This document shows positions 11,859 through 19,950 of a stretch of DNA of 64,000 nucleotides, piece by piece. Positions within the stretch are counted from its first letter, which is position 1, and each line of letters starts with the position of its first letter. The DNA lies in assembly GCA_963753135.1 (NCBI GenBank), contig CAVWBA010000003.1, positions 1-64,000 on the forward strand, written 5' to 3'. The notes under the pieces are model-generated. The model did no database searches, was not told the DNA's origin, and was given only the letters and a program-made list of their open reading frames with translations. The position numbers and the translations under genes were made by a program. The stretch is from Roseiarcus sp963753135. GTDB taxonomy: Bacteria; Pseudomonadota; Alphaproteobacteria; Rhizobiales; Beijerinckiaceae.

Positions 11859-11976
11859 GGAGCGCCTAGCGGCATTTTACCGGCACGCCCTAATGGTTTC
11901 AATGGCTTATGGGGCTGTTTAGTTCCGCGCCGCAAATTAGAATTTGACAATATTAATATGTTAAATATTGATTCTC

Positions 11977-12693
11977 TCACCCAATCAGCCACGGCAGGAG
12001 CGCCGGGATCACCGCTGGGGTCACGATGGCGTTGAGCCCCATGGCGAGGCCGGCGAACACGCCGGCGACAGGATCGACCGCAAAGGCGCGCGCCGTGCCA
12101 ATGCCATGCGAAGCGAGCCCGACGGCGAAGCCGCGCGCAGCATAGTCGGTCACGCCGAGCGCGTCCATGAGCGGGGTCACGATGACCGCGCCAAGGATGC
12201 CGGTGGCGATCACGAGAACGGCGGTCAGCGGCGGAGCGCCGCCCAGCGCCTCCGTCACCGCCATCGCCACGCCAGCGGTGATCGACTTCGGCGCCAGCGC
12301 GATGAGCACCGAGCGCGGCGCGCCGAGTCCCTTAGCGACGAGCACCGCCGACGCGATCGCTACGATTGCTCCGACCAGAAGCGCCGCCGCCAGCGGCCAG
12401 ACATTGCGTCTGATGAGCGCGAAATTGGCGTAGATCGGCACGCCCAGCGCGACCGTCGCTGGCCCGAGCAGGAAATGTACGAACTGGGCGCCGTTGAAAT
12501 AAGTCTGGTAGTCCGTCCCAGTGAGCTTGAGCAATCCTCCAAGCAGCGCGATGGCGATCAAGACGTGGTTGACGATCGGGCGCCGGCCCGCCGCCTTCGC
12601 CAACGCATCGGCGACAAGGAAGGCCGCAACGGTCGCCGTCAGCCAGAACAGCGGCGTCGTCTGCAGGTAAACCCAGAGGCGGAACGGGGTCAT
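11977..12693 (-). CDS. lrgB: LrgB/CidB family membrane protein
   Basis: A 238-residue integral membrane protein made mostly of hydrophobic helices. It holds the LrgB pattern NFALIRRNVWPLAAALLVG and ALAPKSITAGVAMAVTEALGG, the conserved central block of the family, and ends in ASHGIGTARAFAVDPVAGVFAGLAMGLN. LrgAB/CidAB pairs are holin-like systems. In several bacteria and plastids they act as pyruvate or glycolate/glycerate carriers. A glycolate carrier role would fit the glycolate oxidase cluster at 51-55 kb, but that is inference. Its ATG overlaps the stop of lrgA by four bases, so the pair is translationally coupled. Confidence 0.9.
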   Translation of the reverse strand: MTPFRLWVYLQTTPLFWLTATVAAFLVADALAKAAGRRPIVNHVLIAIALLGGLLKLTGTDYQTYFNGAQFVHFLLGPATVALGVPIYANFALIRRNVWPLAAALLVGAIVAIASAVLVAKGLGAPRSVLIALAPKSITAGVAMAVTEALGGAPPLTAVLVIATGILGAVIVTPLMDALGVTDYAARGFAVGLASHGIGTARAFAVDPVAGVFAGLAMGLNAIVTPAVIPALLPWLIG

Positions 12694-13079
12694 GCCTCGC
12701 CTTTCGCGCCGGCGCCGGTGAGGCGCTTGACGAGCAGGAAGACGCCGACGGTGGCCAGCAGAGTGGCAACGGTCGAGACGACGAGCGCCACGGCAAGCGC
12801 CAATCCCTGCTCGCGCAACAGGCCCATGTACTGCACCACGCCGACGCCCGCGGGCACGAACAGAAGCGGCAAGGCGGCGAGCAAACCCCTTGCAGCTTTG
12901 CCGAGGTCGCTTTCAGCCAGCGCCTCCTCATCAAGCGGCCGCCAGCGCTCATAAAGGCTGAGCGCAACGACCAGCAGCGCAAGGCCGACGACCGGGCCTG
13001 GCGCGGGCAGCGCAAGCCCGCGCGCCGCGACCTCGCCGACCAGCTGGAATGCGAGGAGGATGAAAAAGCCGCGGATCAT
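12690..13079 (-). CDS. lrgA: LrgA/CidA family holin-like protein
   Basis: A small membrane protein of 129 residues with four predicted hydrophobic helices. The family features are the N-terminal FILLAFQLVGEVAARGLALPAPGPVVGLALL helix pair and the LLFVPAGVGVVQYMGLL segment, matching CidA/LrgA. It is the first gene of a two-gene operon with lrgB, with overlapping stop and start. Two hairpins lie upstream at 13188-13248, between this gene and a PEP-CTERM gene transcribed in the same direction. Confidence 0.9.
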   Translation of the reverse strand: MIRGFFILLAFQLVGEVAARGLALPAPGPVVGLALLVVALSLYERWRPLDEEALAESDLGKAARGLLAALPLLFVPAGVGVVQYMGLLREQGLALAVALVVSTVATLLATVGVFLLVKRLTGAGAKGEA

Positions 13080-13187
13080 GCCGATTTGTCGCCGGAAGCG
13101 AGCGGCGAGGTCAATGCGCTGGACGTCACGTCCCGGCGATGATCAACTTTAGCGACGCCGCAAGGCGGCGAAGTCCATCTTACCGAT

Positions 13188-13214
13188 GCGTTGGCTCCGC
13201 TGCGGAGCCAACGC
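13188..13214. terminator. Perfect 13-bp palindrome, likely transcription terminator
   Basis: Both arms are GCGTTGGCTCCGC and its exact complement, with a single T at the centre, so about 12 bp can pair around a 3-nt loop. It lies just past the 3' end of the PEP-CTERM gene on the minus strand and before lrgA. On the plus-strand side it is followed by a T-rich stretch. It could act in either direction. Confidence 0.6.
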
Positions 13215-13228
13215 AGGTCTTCTTTCTA

Positions 13229-13248
13229 GCGGGGCGAGCCTGCCCCGC
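13229..13248. terminator. Second hairpin, 7-bp GC stem
   Basis: GCGGGGC pairs with GCCCCGC around a 6-nt loop. It sits 14 bp from the larger palindrome and 16 bp from the stop of the PEP-CTERM gene, so the pair probably forms a tandem terminator for that minus-strand gene. Confidence 0.45.
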
Positions 13249-13264
13249 CAGTCTTATTGGCGGC

Positions 13265-14731
13265 TCAGGCGGTCGCGCGTGAAATTCTCGTTTGCAAGCG
13301 GCGTTGAGTCGCGAAGCCCAAGCCAACGAAGCCCAAAAGCATCATCGCCCAAGTCGAGGGCTCCGGGACTGGCGACGGCGCAAACGCGACACCCTTGAAC
13401 GTGGTGTCCGCGGGCGCTGTCTCGAGCGTGACAAAACTCTCGCCCGCCTGCGCGGTGAGATCGCCCAGCACGTCGGTGATCCCATAGAGATAGGTCTGGT
13501 CGATGTCGCCGATCGTGTAGTTCGTTGCGAACAGTTCGACCTCCTGCACGTCGTCGACCATGACGTCCTTGCCGGTCAGGCCATAGAGACCCGTCGATCC
13601 GGACGTCCCACTGTTCGCGACGAGGTCGAGCCCGGCGGACAGCGTGTAGTCGAGTGTCCAAGTTCCGTCCGACAAGGTCCACTTCTGCAAGCCGCCGTCG
13701 CCGAGCGGGCTGTCGGCTGAGGTTTGCTTCGGCGCGCCGCTGTCGGCCACATAAAGCGTGTCGGCGTTGGCGAAGAAGTAGTTCTCTGGGCTGAGATTGA
13801 CCGTCTTGTTGTGGCCGACGAGGCTTGCGTTGACGTTGTTAGCGTTCGCCGCGGTCACCGTGATCTTGCCGGTGCCGCCAGAATTGCCGAAGCCCGGCAG
13901 CATTGCGGGGCCGTTTCCACCGTTGGCGACGCTCGTCGGCAGCGTTCCTTGAGCGCCGAGCGTGCCGATGTAAGAGCGGTTGGTCGAGCCCTTCTTGCTG
14001 TCGCTCGAGACATAGAGCTGGCCGTTGTAGACCTGCACCTCGCGGGTGTCCTGCGACGTTCCGCTGCCGGCGTCGGCGCCGGTGATCGAAGTCGCGGAAT
14101 GGCTTCCAAGGGTGGCGTAGAAGACCCCGCCAGTCGCGTCCGGGTAATTGCCCTGGCCCGAGACATAGAACGACGTTCCGTTGACCGTGTAGGCGCTACG
14201 CGGGTTGTTGGCGTTGAAAACATTGTAAAGCGCGGTCGAGGAATTGACCGAGCCGTTCTGCCCGATCAGCGCAACCACGCGCGGAACCGCTGTATAGGAT
14301 TGACCGGTCTGGCTTCCAGATTGTCCGAGCGCCGTGTTGGTCGGATCGGGGCTGTAGGAGCCAGGGTTCGCGTTGAACGCATTAGCGTTGACGCCGTATC
14401 CCGCGATCGTCAGGTAGCGGCCGTTGCCCGAAAGCTGCAGGGTCCCCTCAGACGAGGAGCCATACTCCCCAGAGACGGCGAAGTTGCTTCCTGAATTGAC
14501 CTGCGGGAGCACGAAGGAGCCGACGAAACCTGTGCCGTTCGCGCCGTATTCGTAGAGCGTGAGCGGCGCTGCCTCATTATCGGTGTAGGAGCCCGTGCCC
14601 GCGCCGTCTCCCTCGACGGAGACCACGACGTCGCCTTGCGTGAACGAGGAAATGCTTTGGGCTCTCGCCGGAGCGATCGCCGGCCATACAGCAGCGATAG
14701 CTGCGACACTGATGAGAAGCCTGTTTTTCAC
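13265..14731 (-). CDS. PEP-CTERM anchored secreted protein, possibly beta-propeller
   Basis: A 488-residue exported protein. It starts with a signal peptide (KNRLLISVAAIAAVWPAIAPARAQ) and ends with the sorting signal VPEPSTWAMMLLGFVGLGFA followed by an Arg-rich tail, the PEP-CTERM pattern recognised by exosortase/archaeosortase-type enzymes. The mature part is rich in Asn, Ser, Gly and Thr, with repeated segments such as LYVSSDSKKG, LYVADSGAP and TYLYGITD that resemble blades of a beta-propeller. No catalytic motif is recognised. GTG 14731 is preferred because AGGGGG lies about 9 bp upstream; TTG 14734 is possible. No exosortase gene is in the window. Function unknown, perhaps surface or matrix. 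Confidence 0.82.
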   Translation of the reverse strand: MKNRLLISVAAIAAVWPAIAPARAQSISSFTQGDVVVSVEGDGAGTGSYTDNEAAPLTLYEYGANGTGFVGSFVLPQVNSGSNFAVSGEYGSSSEGTLQLSGNGRYLTIAGYGVNANAFNANPGSYSPDPTNTALGQSGSQTGQSYTAVPRVVALIGQNGSVNSSTALYNVFNANNPRSAYTVNGTSFYVSGQGNYPDATGGVFYATLGSHSATSITGADAGSGTSQDTREVQVYNGQLYVSSDSKKGSTNRSYIGTLGAQGTLPTSVANGGNGPAMLPGFGNSGGTGKITVTAANANNVNASLVGHNKTVNLSPENYFFANADTLYVADSGAPKQTSADSPLGDGGLQKWTLSDGTWTLDYTLSAGLDLVANSGTSGSTGLYGLTGKDVMVDDVQEVELFATNYTIGDIDQTYLYGITDVLGDLTAQAGESFVTLETAPADTTFKGVAFAPSPVPEPSTWAMMLLGFVGLGFATQRRLQTRISRATA

Positions 14732-14947
14732 CAACCTGCGCCCCCTAATTTACAGTCGAAGATCGATCTGTCCGATCCCCGCCGAACAGGCCCGCCACAC
14801 GCCACGCCAATATGACAACGGAATGAAGGGACGGGTCTTGTCGGCATATTTCACCCAGATTTGCAGATCAGATCGTTGACCTGGCGGCCCAGCGTTGCGC
14901 TTTGCGTCTTCCTTGCATTATCGAACAGGCAGCACGGGAGGGATGGC

Positions 14948-15757
14948 GTGGCTCTGACGAAACACAATCGGCTCACGGTCGGCGAATTGCGCAAGCTCAA
15001 GGGCAAGCGGCAATTGACGATGTTGTTCGTCGAAACGCCCGAAGAAGCGGCTGCGGCGTCGGCGGCCGGCATTGATATCCTGTCGATCGTTGAACACCTC
15101 TGGTCGCCCGCGATGCGCGAGGCGGCGGGCGATTGTTTCGTTCAGGTCGGGCTCATCTACGGCCAGCACTGCACCTACGAGGATTATCTGCGCGCCGCGC
15201 ACAAGAACCTGATGATCGGCGGCGACGCGTTCTATTGCGCCGGCAGCCTCGACACGATCGCGAAGCTCGCAGCCGAGGGCATTCCCGTAGTGGGCCACGT
15301 CGGACTCATCCCTGCGCGCGCGACATGGACCGGCGGCTTCAAGGCGGTTGGCAAGACAGCCGCCGAAGCCATGCAGGTTTATGAGCACGTCAAAAGGCTC
15401 GAGGCCGCCGGCGCCGTCGCGGCGGAGATCGAGGTCGTGCCGGCGCGCGTGGCGAGCGAGATCGCGAAGCGCACGTCGCTTTTCCTTATGTCGATGGGCG
15501 CGGGCTCAGGCTGCGACGCGCAATATTTGTTCGCCGAGGACGTGCTCGGCTATTCGCGGGGGCATCAGCCGCGCCACGCCAAACTCTACCGCAACTTCAC
15601 CGCCGAATATGAGCGCTTGCAGCGCGAGCGCGTCGCGGCCTTCAAGGAATTCCGCGCCGATGTCGAAAAGGGCGTTTTCCCGGAGGACAAGCATCTCGTG
15701 CCGATCGCCGACAGCGAGTTCGAGACTTTCGTGAAGGGGGTGGAAAAGGCGCGCTGA
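14948..15757 (+). CDS. Divergent PanB-like (ketopantoate hydroxymethyltransferase family) protein
   Basis: A 269-residue protein of the PEP-mutase/KPHMT TIM-barrel superfamily. The second half matches PanB well: IPVVGHVGLIPARATWTGGFKAVG, a Glu in AEIEVVPARVASEI that aligns with the catalytic Glu, GAGSGCDAQYLFAEDVLGY, RHAKLYRNF and VEKGVFPEDKH. The first half does not. The GDS motif, the later metal-ligand Asp and the Glu of the KIEGG motif of E. coli PanB have no counterpart. The reaction is therefore probably not ordinary ketopantoate synthesis. GTG 14948 is chosen for a GGGAGG 5-10 bp upstream. It is convergent with the thiocyanate hydrolase operon. Family likely, activity unknown. Confidence 0.72.
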   Translation: MALTKHNRLTVGELRKLKGKRQLTMLFVETPEEAAAASAAGIDILSIVEHLWSPAMREAAGDCFVQVGLIYGQHCTYEDYLRAAHKNLMIGGDAFYCAGSLDTIAKLAAEGIPVVGHVGLIPARATWTGGFKAVGKTAAEAMQVYEHVKRLEAAGAVAAEIEVVPARVASEIAKRTSLFLMSMGAGSGCDAQYLFAEDVLGYSRGHQPRHAKLYRNFTAEYERLQRERVAAFKEFRADVEKGVFPEDKHLVPIADSEFETFVKGVEKAR

Positions 15758-15795
15758 GGCAACGCGCTTTCTGGACGGCCGCAGGCCGCAGCTCA

Positions 15796-16150
15796 TTAAG
15801 CTTCCTCGAGTTCGCGATCGAACAGCGCGCATCCGCGCGGCGAGTTCCCCCTCGGCCAGCAACCCGCGGCTCAGCATCGTATGGACGAGCGCAAGGAGTT
15901 CGCGTTCAGGCGCTGGAACGTCGCGATAGACCTCCTCTCCGAGCGCATCCTCGGCTTGGCGCCGGTCGAGCGCGGGAAGCGCCCCGCCGGCCGCGAGACA
16001 CTCGTTCGTTCCGATCAGACTGGTTTTCCATGGGGGGTTCGGATTGGTAACGCCGTAGCGCGGCGCCAGAACATCCCACTCCTTCCCCTGACGCCGGATG
16101 GCCTCAAGCAGTCCGATCCGGCCCAGGCCTCCATCGCTCGTGACGCTCAT
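15796..16150 (-). CDS. Thiocyanate hydrolase accessory (maturation-like) protein, one frame change
   Basis: A small protein of about 118 residues that directly follows scnC and overlaps it by four bases. It reads GLLEAIRRQGKEWDVLAPRYG, PWKTSLIGTNECLAAGG, APERELLALVHTMLSRG and ELAARMRA. Near 15826 a one-base loss moves the end into the next frame, where it finishes FDRELEEA and TAA. In Thiobacillus thioparus a small gene (P15K) follows scnC, and cobalt-type nitrile hydratases also have activator proteins in this place. The same role, cobalt loading or assembly of the gamma subunit, is inferred from position and size. Without the correction the frame would run into the PanB-like gene on the other strand. 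Confidence 0.62.
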
Positions 16151-16908
16151 TCGGCGGCGGTCCCATGCTGCGCCGAAGCCTGGACGGGACGGCGCGCCTT
16201 GTGGAGGGGATGAACGTCCGCCGTTCTGCCTGGGCTCGGCAGGGCCACCCCAATCATGCAGTCACGCGTCACGATCGCGGCGAGTTGCTCTTCGGTCCAC
16301 TTTTCCGTCCCCTTGGGCCTCGTTGGAAGGACCATGAAACGGCACTTCTGGTTCGAGTCCTCGACCCTGATCTCCACCTCGGGCGGCAAGATCAATCCGA
16401 ATTCGGCGAGCACCTCACGCGGCCAGCGGACCAGCCTGCGCCGGTAGTTGGTCGTGCGGTACCATTCAGGCGACATGCCGAGAATCGGGCGCGGATAGCA
16501 GGAGCACAGCGTGCAGACGATCACGTGATGCAGCGTAGGCGTGTCTTCAAGCACGATGAAATTCGTATAATCGCTCGGGGTGCCGGACCCGGTCGGCTCC
16601 AGCCAGTCGAGCCCAATCTCCTTGCAGGCTTTGGTCGCGTCCGCGAGGACCCGCGCCTTGAAAGCGGGGTCCGTCCAGCACTTCGCCACCAGCCGCGAGC
16701 CGTTGGCCGGTCCGATGGACTCCGCCCATTCGGTGAACCGCCGATGCTCCTCGGCCGTAAACAGACCATGCTCGATCGCCAGCTCGCGCACGGCGATCTC
16801 GAGAACCTCGTAGTCGGTTATTTCCTCCACCATCGGCGCAGCTTTGTGGTCATGGCCGTGATGGTCGTGACCATCGCCCCCATGATCATGCTCGTGTCCC
16901 GTGCTCAT
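16147..16908 (-). CDS. scnC: Thiocyanate hydrolase gamma subunit (nitrile hydratase alpha fold)
   Basis: Catalytic subunit that hydrolyses thiocyanate to carbonyl sulfide and ammonia in the cytosol. The metal claw is VCTLCSCY at residues 131-138, with Cys132, Cys135, Ser136 and Cys137. The Thr between the first Cys residues and the Tyr after the last are the cobalt-type pattern. The His/Asp-rich N-terminus (GHEHDHGGDGHDHHGHDH) is like that of the known gamma subunit of Thiobacillus thioparus. Further matching segments are APMVEE near the start, GTPSDYTNF, RRRLVRWPREVLAEFGL and VTRDCMIGVALP. Length is 253 residues against 243 in Thiobacillus. It follows scnB and scnA in one operon, which is the order of the characterised scn operon. 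A true nitrile hydratase is less likely because the beta subunit is split in two genes. Confidence 0.88.
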   Translation of the reverse strand: MSTGHEHDHGGDGHDHHGHDHKAAPMVEEITDYEVLEIAVRELAIEHGLFTAEEHRRFTEWAESIGPANGSRLVAKCWTDPAFKARVLADATKACKEIGLDWLEPTGSGTPSDYTNFIVLEDTPTLHHVIVCTLCSCYPRPILGMSPEWYRTTNYRRRLVRWPREVLAEFGLILPPEVEIRVEDSNQKCRFMVLPTRPKGTEKWTEEQLAAIVTRDCMIGVALPSPGRTADVHPLHKARRPVQASAQHGTAAE

Positions 16909-16953
16909 TGGCGTGCTCCCTGTCCCTGTCCTTCCGATTGTCTTAAGCGCCGG

Positions 16954-17268
16954 TCACTTTCCAACCGGCTCAAGCCAATGTTCCGGCGTCTCGGTCTGCA
17001 AAGTGTCGTTGTCGAACGGATACTCTTCCCAGAGATCCTTCTGACGGAACCGGACGATGTAATATTGCTCGAGCTTTCCGTCGTAATTGAAGGCTTCGTC
17101 CTCGGGAAGGAGATCCTGGTAGGTGCAAGCTGCGATCGTGCCGATGGCGCCGCGCACGTAATTCTGAGTGCGCGTGTAGAACATGTTCGGCATATCTTTC
17201 ACCTTGACCCGGTCACCCACCGCGAACCGGGCGGCGGGCGAGGTTTTGGTCGTTTCATTTGCTTTCAT
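16954..17268 (-). CDS. scnA: Thiocyanate hydrolase alpha subunit (nitrile hydratase beta, C-terminal half)
   Basis: A 104-residue subunit equivalent to the C-terminal SH3-like half of nitrile hydratase beta. Seen in it are RFAVGDRVKVKDMP, TRTQNYVRGAIGTI and YYIVRFRQKDLWEEYP, the core of that fold. It packs against the cobalt-binding gamma subunit. Its start overlaps the end of scnB by 14 bp, and 45 bp separate it from scnC. The known alpha subunit is 126 residues, so this one is slightly short but shows no sign of a break. Confidence 0.84.
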   Translation of the reverse strand: MKANETTKTSPAARFAVGDRVKVKDMPNMFYTRTQNYVRGAIGTIAACTYQDLLPEDEAFNYDGKLEQYYIVRFRQKDLWEEYPFDNDTLQTETPEHWLEPVGK

Positions 17269-17680
17269 GACGAGCTTTCACCTCCGCAATCTTGTCGAGC
17301 AATTCGTTCAGCGAGATGTGCTTTTTGTCGACCAGCATTCGGGCCGCGGCCCAAATCCAGCGCCCGTAATAGGGCATGCCCATATAGAGCGTATAGCCGA
17401 GATCGTTGTCGGCTCGCCGGCGCCGCTCTTCAGCGTTCCAAAGGCCCTTCCAGCCGAGCACTTCGCAGGTCACGTAAGTATTCAGTTCCCACTGTTCCTC
17501 TTCCTTTTCCTCGTAGCGGATTGGAGCATCGGGCTGACCCCCAACGTCATGGGGCGGGTGCATGAGGGCCCGGAACAGAGGAGGAGCGTTCTCGTAGTTC
17601 CATGTCTGCGGCGCGTGGAGCGCAGGCTGGAAAGACGCTATGATGTCGTACTGCTGGTGAAGCTCAGGTCGTGACGTCAT
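17255..17680 (-). CDS. scnB: Thiocyanate hydrolase beta subunit (nitrile hydratase beta, N-terminal half)
   Basis: First gene of the scn operon, 141 residues. It holds HPPHDVGGQPD near residue 42, a helix ending EEKEEEQWELNTYVTCEVLGWKGLW, and YMGMPYYGRWIWAAARMLVDK. These match the N-terminal half of nitrile hydratase beta and the beta subunit of thiocyanate hydrolase. The start ATG follows GGGAAGGAAA. Splitting of the beta chain into ScnB and ScnA is the feature that sets thiocyanate hydrolases apart from nitrile hydratases. The 180 bp upstream, as far as tdh, probably hold the operon promoter; no clear box was found. Confidence 0.84.
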   Translation of the reverse strand: MTSRPELHQQYDIIASFQPALHAPQTWNYENAPPLFRALMHPPHDVGGQPDAPIRYEEKEEEQWELNTYVTCEVLGWKGLWNAEERRRRADNDLGYTLYMGMPYYGRWIWAAARMLVDKKHISLNELLDKIAEVKARHESK

Positions 17681-17860
17681 TTTCCTTCCCTCTTTGCTCG
17701 CCCCCCTGGAGGGCTGGCGTCCAAGCGCCCGAGCTCTTGCCGCGGACCGGATGCTGGTCGCTCGTCAACAACAGGCTCTCTCGCGCCTTCACAATTCACT
17801 GTTATGAACGGAAGTCACCCACTTCGGGTTATGAGACAGGCGAGTTTTCGCCGCAAGCCG

Positions 17861-18908
17861 CTATTGTGCGGAGGCGGCGTCCGCGTTCCAATCCAGCACG
17901 ATCTTGCCGCTCTCGCCGCGGCGCATGATCTCGAAGCCTTCGAGGAATTTCTCCGCCGGCAGGCGATGGGTGATGACCTTGCGCACGTCGAGCCCGCTCT
18001 CGAGCATCGCGATCATCTTGTGCCAGGTCTCGAACATCTCGCGCCCATAGATGCCCTTGATGGTGAGCTGCTTGAAGATGACCTTGTTCCAGTCGACCAG
18101 GACAGGCTTGGCCGGCAGGCCGAGCAAGGCGACGCGGCCGCCAGTGATGATGGCGTCGAACAGCTGATCGAAAGCCGCCGGCGCGCCGCTCATCTCAAGC
18201 GCGACATCGAAGCCCTCGGTCATCTTGAGCCGGCTCATCGTCTCCTTGAGATCGGCTCTTCGAGACGTCGACCGCGACGACGTCGGCGACTTCCTCCGCA
18301 AGTTTGAGGCGGTTTGGATTGATGTCGGTGATCACGACGTGCCGCGCGCCGATGTGGCGCGCGACTGCGGCGGCCATGATTCCGATCGGCCCGGCGCCGG
18401 TGATCAGCACGTCCTCGCCGACCAAATCGAAGGAGAGCGCCGTATGGACCGCGTTGCCGAGCGGATCGAGGATCGCGCCGAGCTCGTCGTCGACGTCGTC
18501 GGGCAGGAGCACGATGTTGAACGCCGGCACCCGCACATAGTCAGCGAAGGCGCCTGGGATGTTGACCCCGATGCCGCGCGTCTCCGGATCGAGATGATAG
18601 CGTCCGCCGCGCGCCGCCCGGCTCCTCATGCCGATCACGTGGCCCTCGCCTGACACGCGCTGGCCGACCTTGAGATGCCGCACATTGGGCCCAAGCGCGG
18701 CGATCTCGCCCGAATATTCGTGGCCGACCGTCATCGGCGTCGGGATGGTCTTCTGCGCCCACTCGTCCCAGTTGAAGATGTGCACGTCGGTGCCGCAGAT
18801 GCCGGTCTTGTGCACTTTCACGAGCACATCGTCCGGGCCGATCTCGGGGACCGGCTCATCCTCGAGCCACAGGCCCGGCTCAGGCTTTTCCTTGACGAGG
18901 GCGCGCAT
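17861..18908 (-). CDS. tdh: L-threonine 3-dehydrogenase, one frame change
   Basis: NAD-dependent zinc enzyme oxidising threonine to 2-amino-3-ketobutyrate, the substrate of Kbl, which is encoded nearby. Catalytic zinc residues are present (TGICGTDVHIFNWDEWAQ, VGHEYSG), as are the Rossmann motif ITGAGPIGIMAAAVA, FDVALEMSGAP and IKGIYGREMFETWHKM. A frame change near 18257, after VVAVDVSK, splits the gene; the other side resumes at DLKETMSRLKMTEG. Total length of about 348 residues is close to normal. The four cysteines of the structural zinc lobe are absent: the GEGH segment continues VIGMRSRAARGGRYHLDPETRG. Downstream, in the same direction, lies the scn operon. Confidence 0.88.
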
Positions 18909-18986
18909 GGGGCTTTCCTAAACCTGCGTGGCCGACGCTGGCCGCTGGCGCGGTTTAGTCGCTTGAAAAGGATTCCGATAGCGCTC

Positions 18987-19715
18987 CTAAAGGTCGAAAT
19001 TGGTCGGCAGCATGACCACGTCGCGAATTGTCATGCCGCGCGGCCGCGTCAGCATGAACGTCACCACGTTGGCGACTTCGCTGGCCTCGAGCAGGCTGCC
19101 GGACTCCTTAGCCTCCTTGAGCTTCTCCGGCGGCCAATCCGCCAAGAGCGCCGTGATGACGGGGCCGGGCGAGATCGAGCCCATGCGAATGCCATGCTTG
19201 AACACTTGTCGCCGCACCGTCTGGACAAAGCAATTGATCGCCCATTTGGACGAGGCGTAGACCGGCTCCCATGGCGTCGGAAAATGCGCCGCGAGCGAGC
19301 TCGTGACGATGATGTCGCCCGTCCGTCGCTCGATCATGTGCGGCAGCACGTCGTGCACGTTTTTCATCACCACGTTGACGTTCAGGTTGAGCATCCGGTC
19401 GATGGCCGCGGAATCGGCGTCGACCAAGTCGCCGCCGACATAGATGCCGGCGTTGGCGTGCAGGATGTCGACCTGGCCAGCCTTTTCGAGAACCTTGGGA
19501 ACCAAAGCGGCGCACTCCTTCGGTTCGAGGAGGTCGATCACCAGCGGGATCACGCCCTCGCCATGCTTGTCGCGCAGCTTCTTCAGCGCCGCTTCGTCCC
19601 GGTCGACCATCACGACGCGCGCGCCTAAGGCCAACATGGCCTCGGAACTGGCTAGTCCGATACCGGACGCCGCCCCGGTCACGACGGCGACCTTGCCCGC
19701 CAATTCTCCCGCCAT
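18987..19715 (-). CDS. Short-chain dehydrogenase, ribitol 2-dehydrogenase-like
   Basis: A 242-residue classical SDR. It has the cofactor motif TGAASGIG near residue 13, HANAGIY, and the catalytic Ser and YxxxK in SSLAAH and YASSKWA. The C-terminal run SISPGPVITALLADWP and the ending MTIRDVVMLPTNFDL resemble Klebsiella ribitol dehydrogenase, including the VRDIVILP-type ending. It likely oxidises a sugar alcohol with NAD. ATG 19715 is chosen because GGGAGG lies just upstream; a longer start is possible but unsupported. It lies between tdh and a PEP-CTERM gene with no polyol transporter nearby, so the substrate is uncertain. Confidence 0.8.
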   Translation of the reverse strand: MAGELAGKVAVVTGAASGIGLASSEAMLALGARVVMVDRDEAALKKLRDKHGEGVIPLVIDLLEPKECAALVPKVLEKAGQVDILHANAGIYVGGDLVDADSAAIDRMLNLNVNVVMKNVHDVLPHMIERRTGDIIVTSSLAAHFPTPWEPVYASSKWAINCFVQTVRRQVFKHGIRMGSISPGPVITALLADWPPEKLKEAKESGSLLEASEVANVVTFMLTRPRGMTIRDVVMLPTNFDL

Positions 19716-19950
19716 TGTCTCCTCCCTCTTGAGCGCGAGCGTTGGCTCGGCCCGCATAGCGGGAGTCCGCCGCAGCCCATGTTGATCACGATAACGTCAA
19801 GATTTCATGCTCTGTTGGTTTATAGTTATATTAGTGCGCTTCGGCCGGTCTTGTTCTCCGTTTGAATAATGTTGTTACGGCCGCGCCGCGTAGCTTGTGG
19901 CTGACCGCGGGGATAATTTGTTTCAGGGACAGCAATCGGAGGGGGCGCTC

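Noticed and set aside
11935..11976. CtrA box in the AT-rich segment TTAATATGTTAA
   Set aside because: The two TTAA halves are 4 bp apart rather than 7. The segment is just AT-rich DNA downstream of lrgB.
15506..16150. A 214-residue protein extending antisense over the PanB-like gene
   Set aside because: After about residue 110 the sequence is the complement of the PanB-like gene. A one-base correction gives a natural end at 15796.
16147..17680. Ordinary nitrile hydratase instead of thiocyanate hydrolase
   Set aside because: The beta chain is split into two genes in the scn order and the gamma chain has the His-rich leader of thiocyanate hydrolase. The alternative is kept as a test but not as the call.
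17681..17860. Cobalamin or other riboswitch upstream of the cobalt enzyme operon
   Set aside because: No B12-box or recognisable riboswitch core is visible in the 180 bp.
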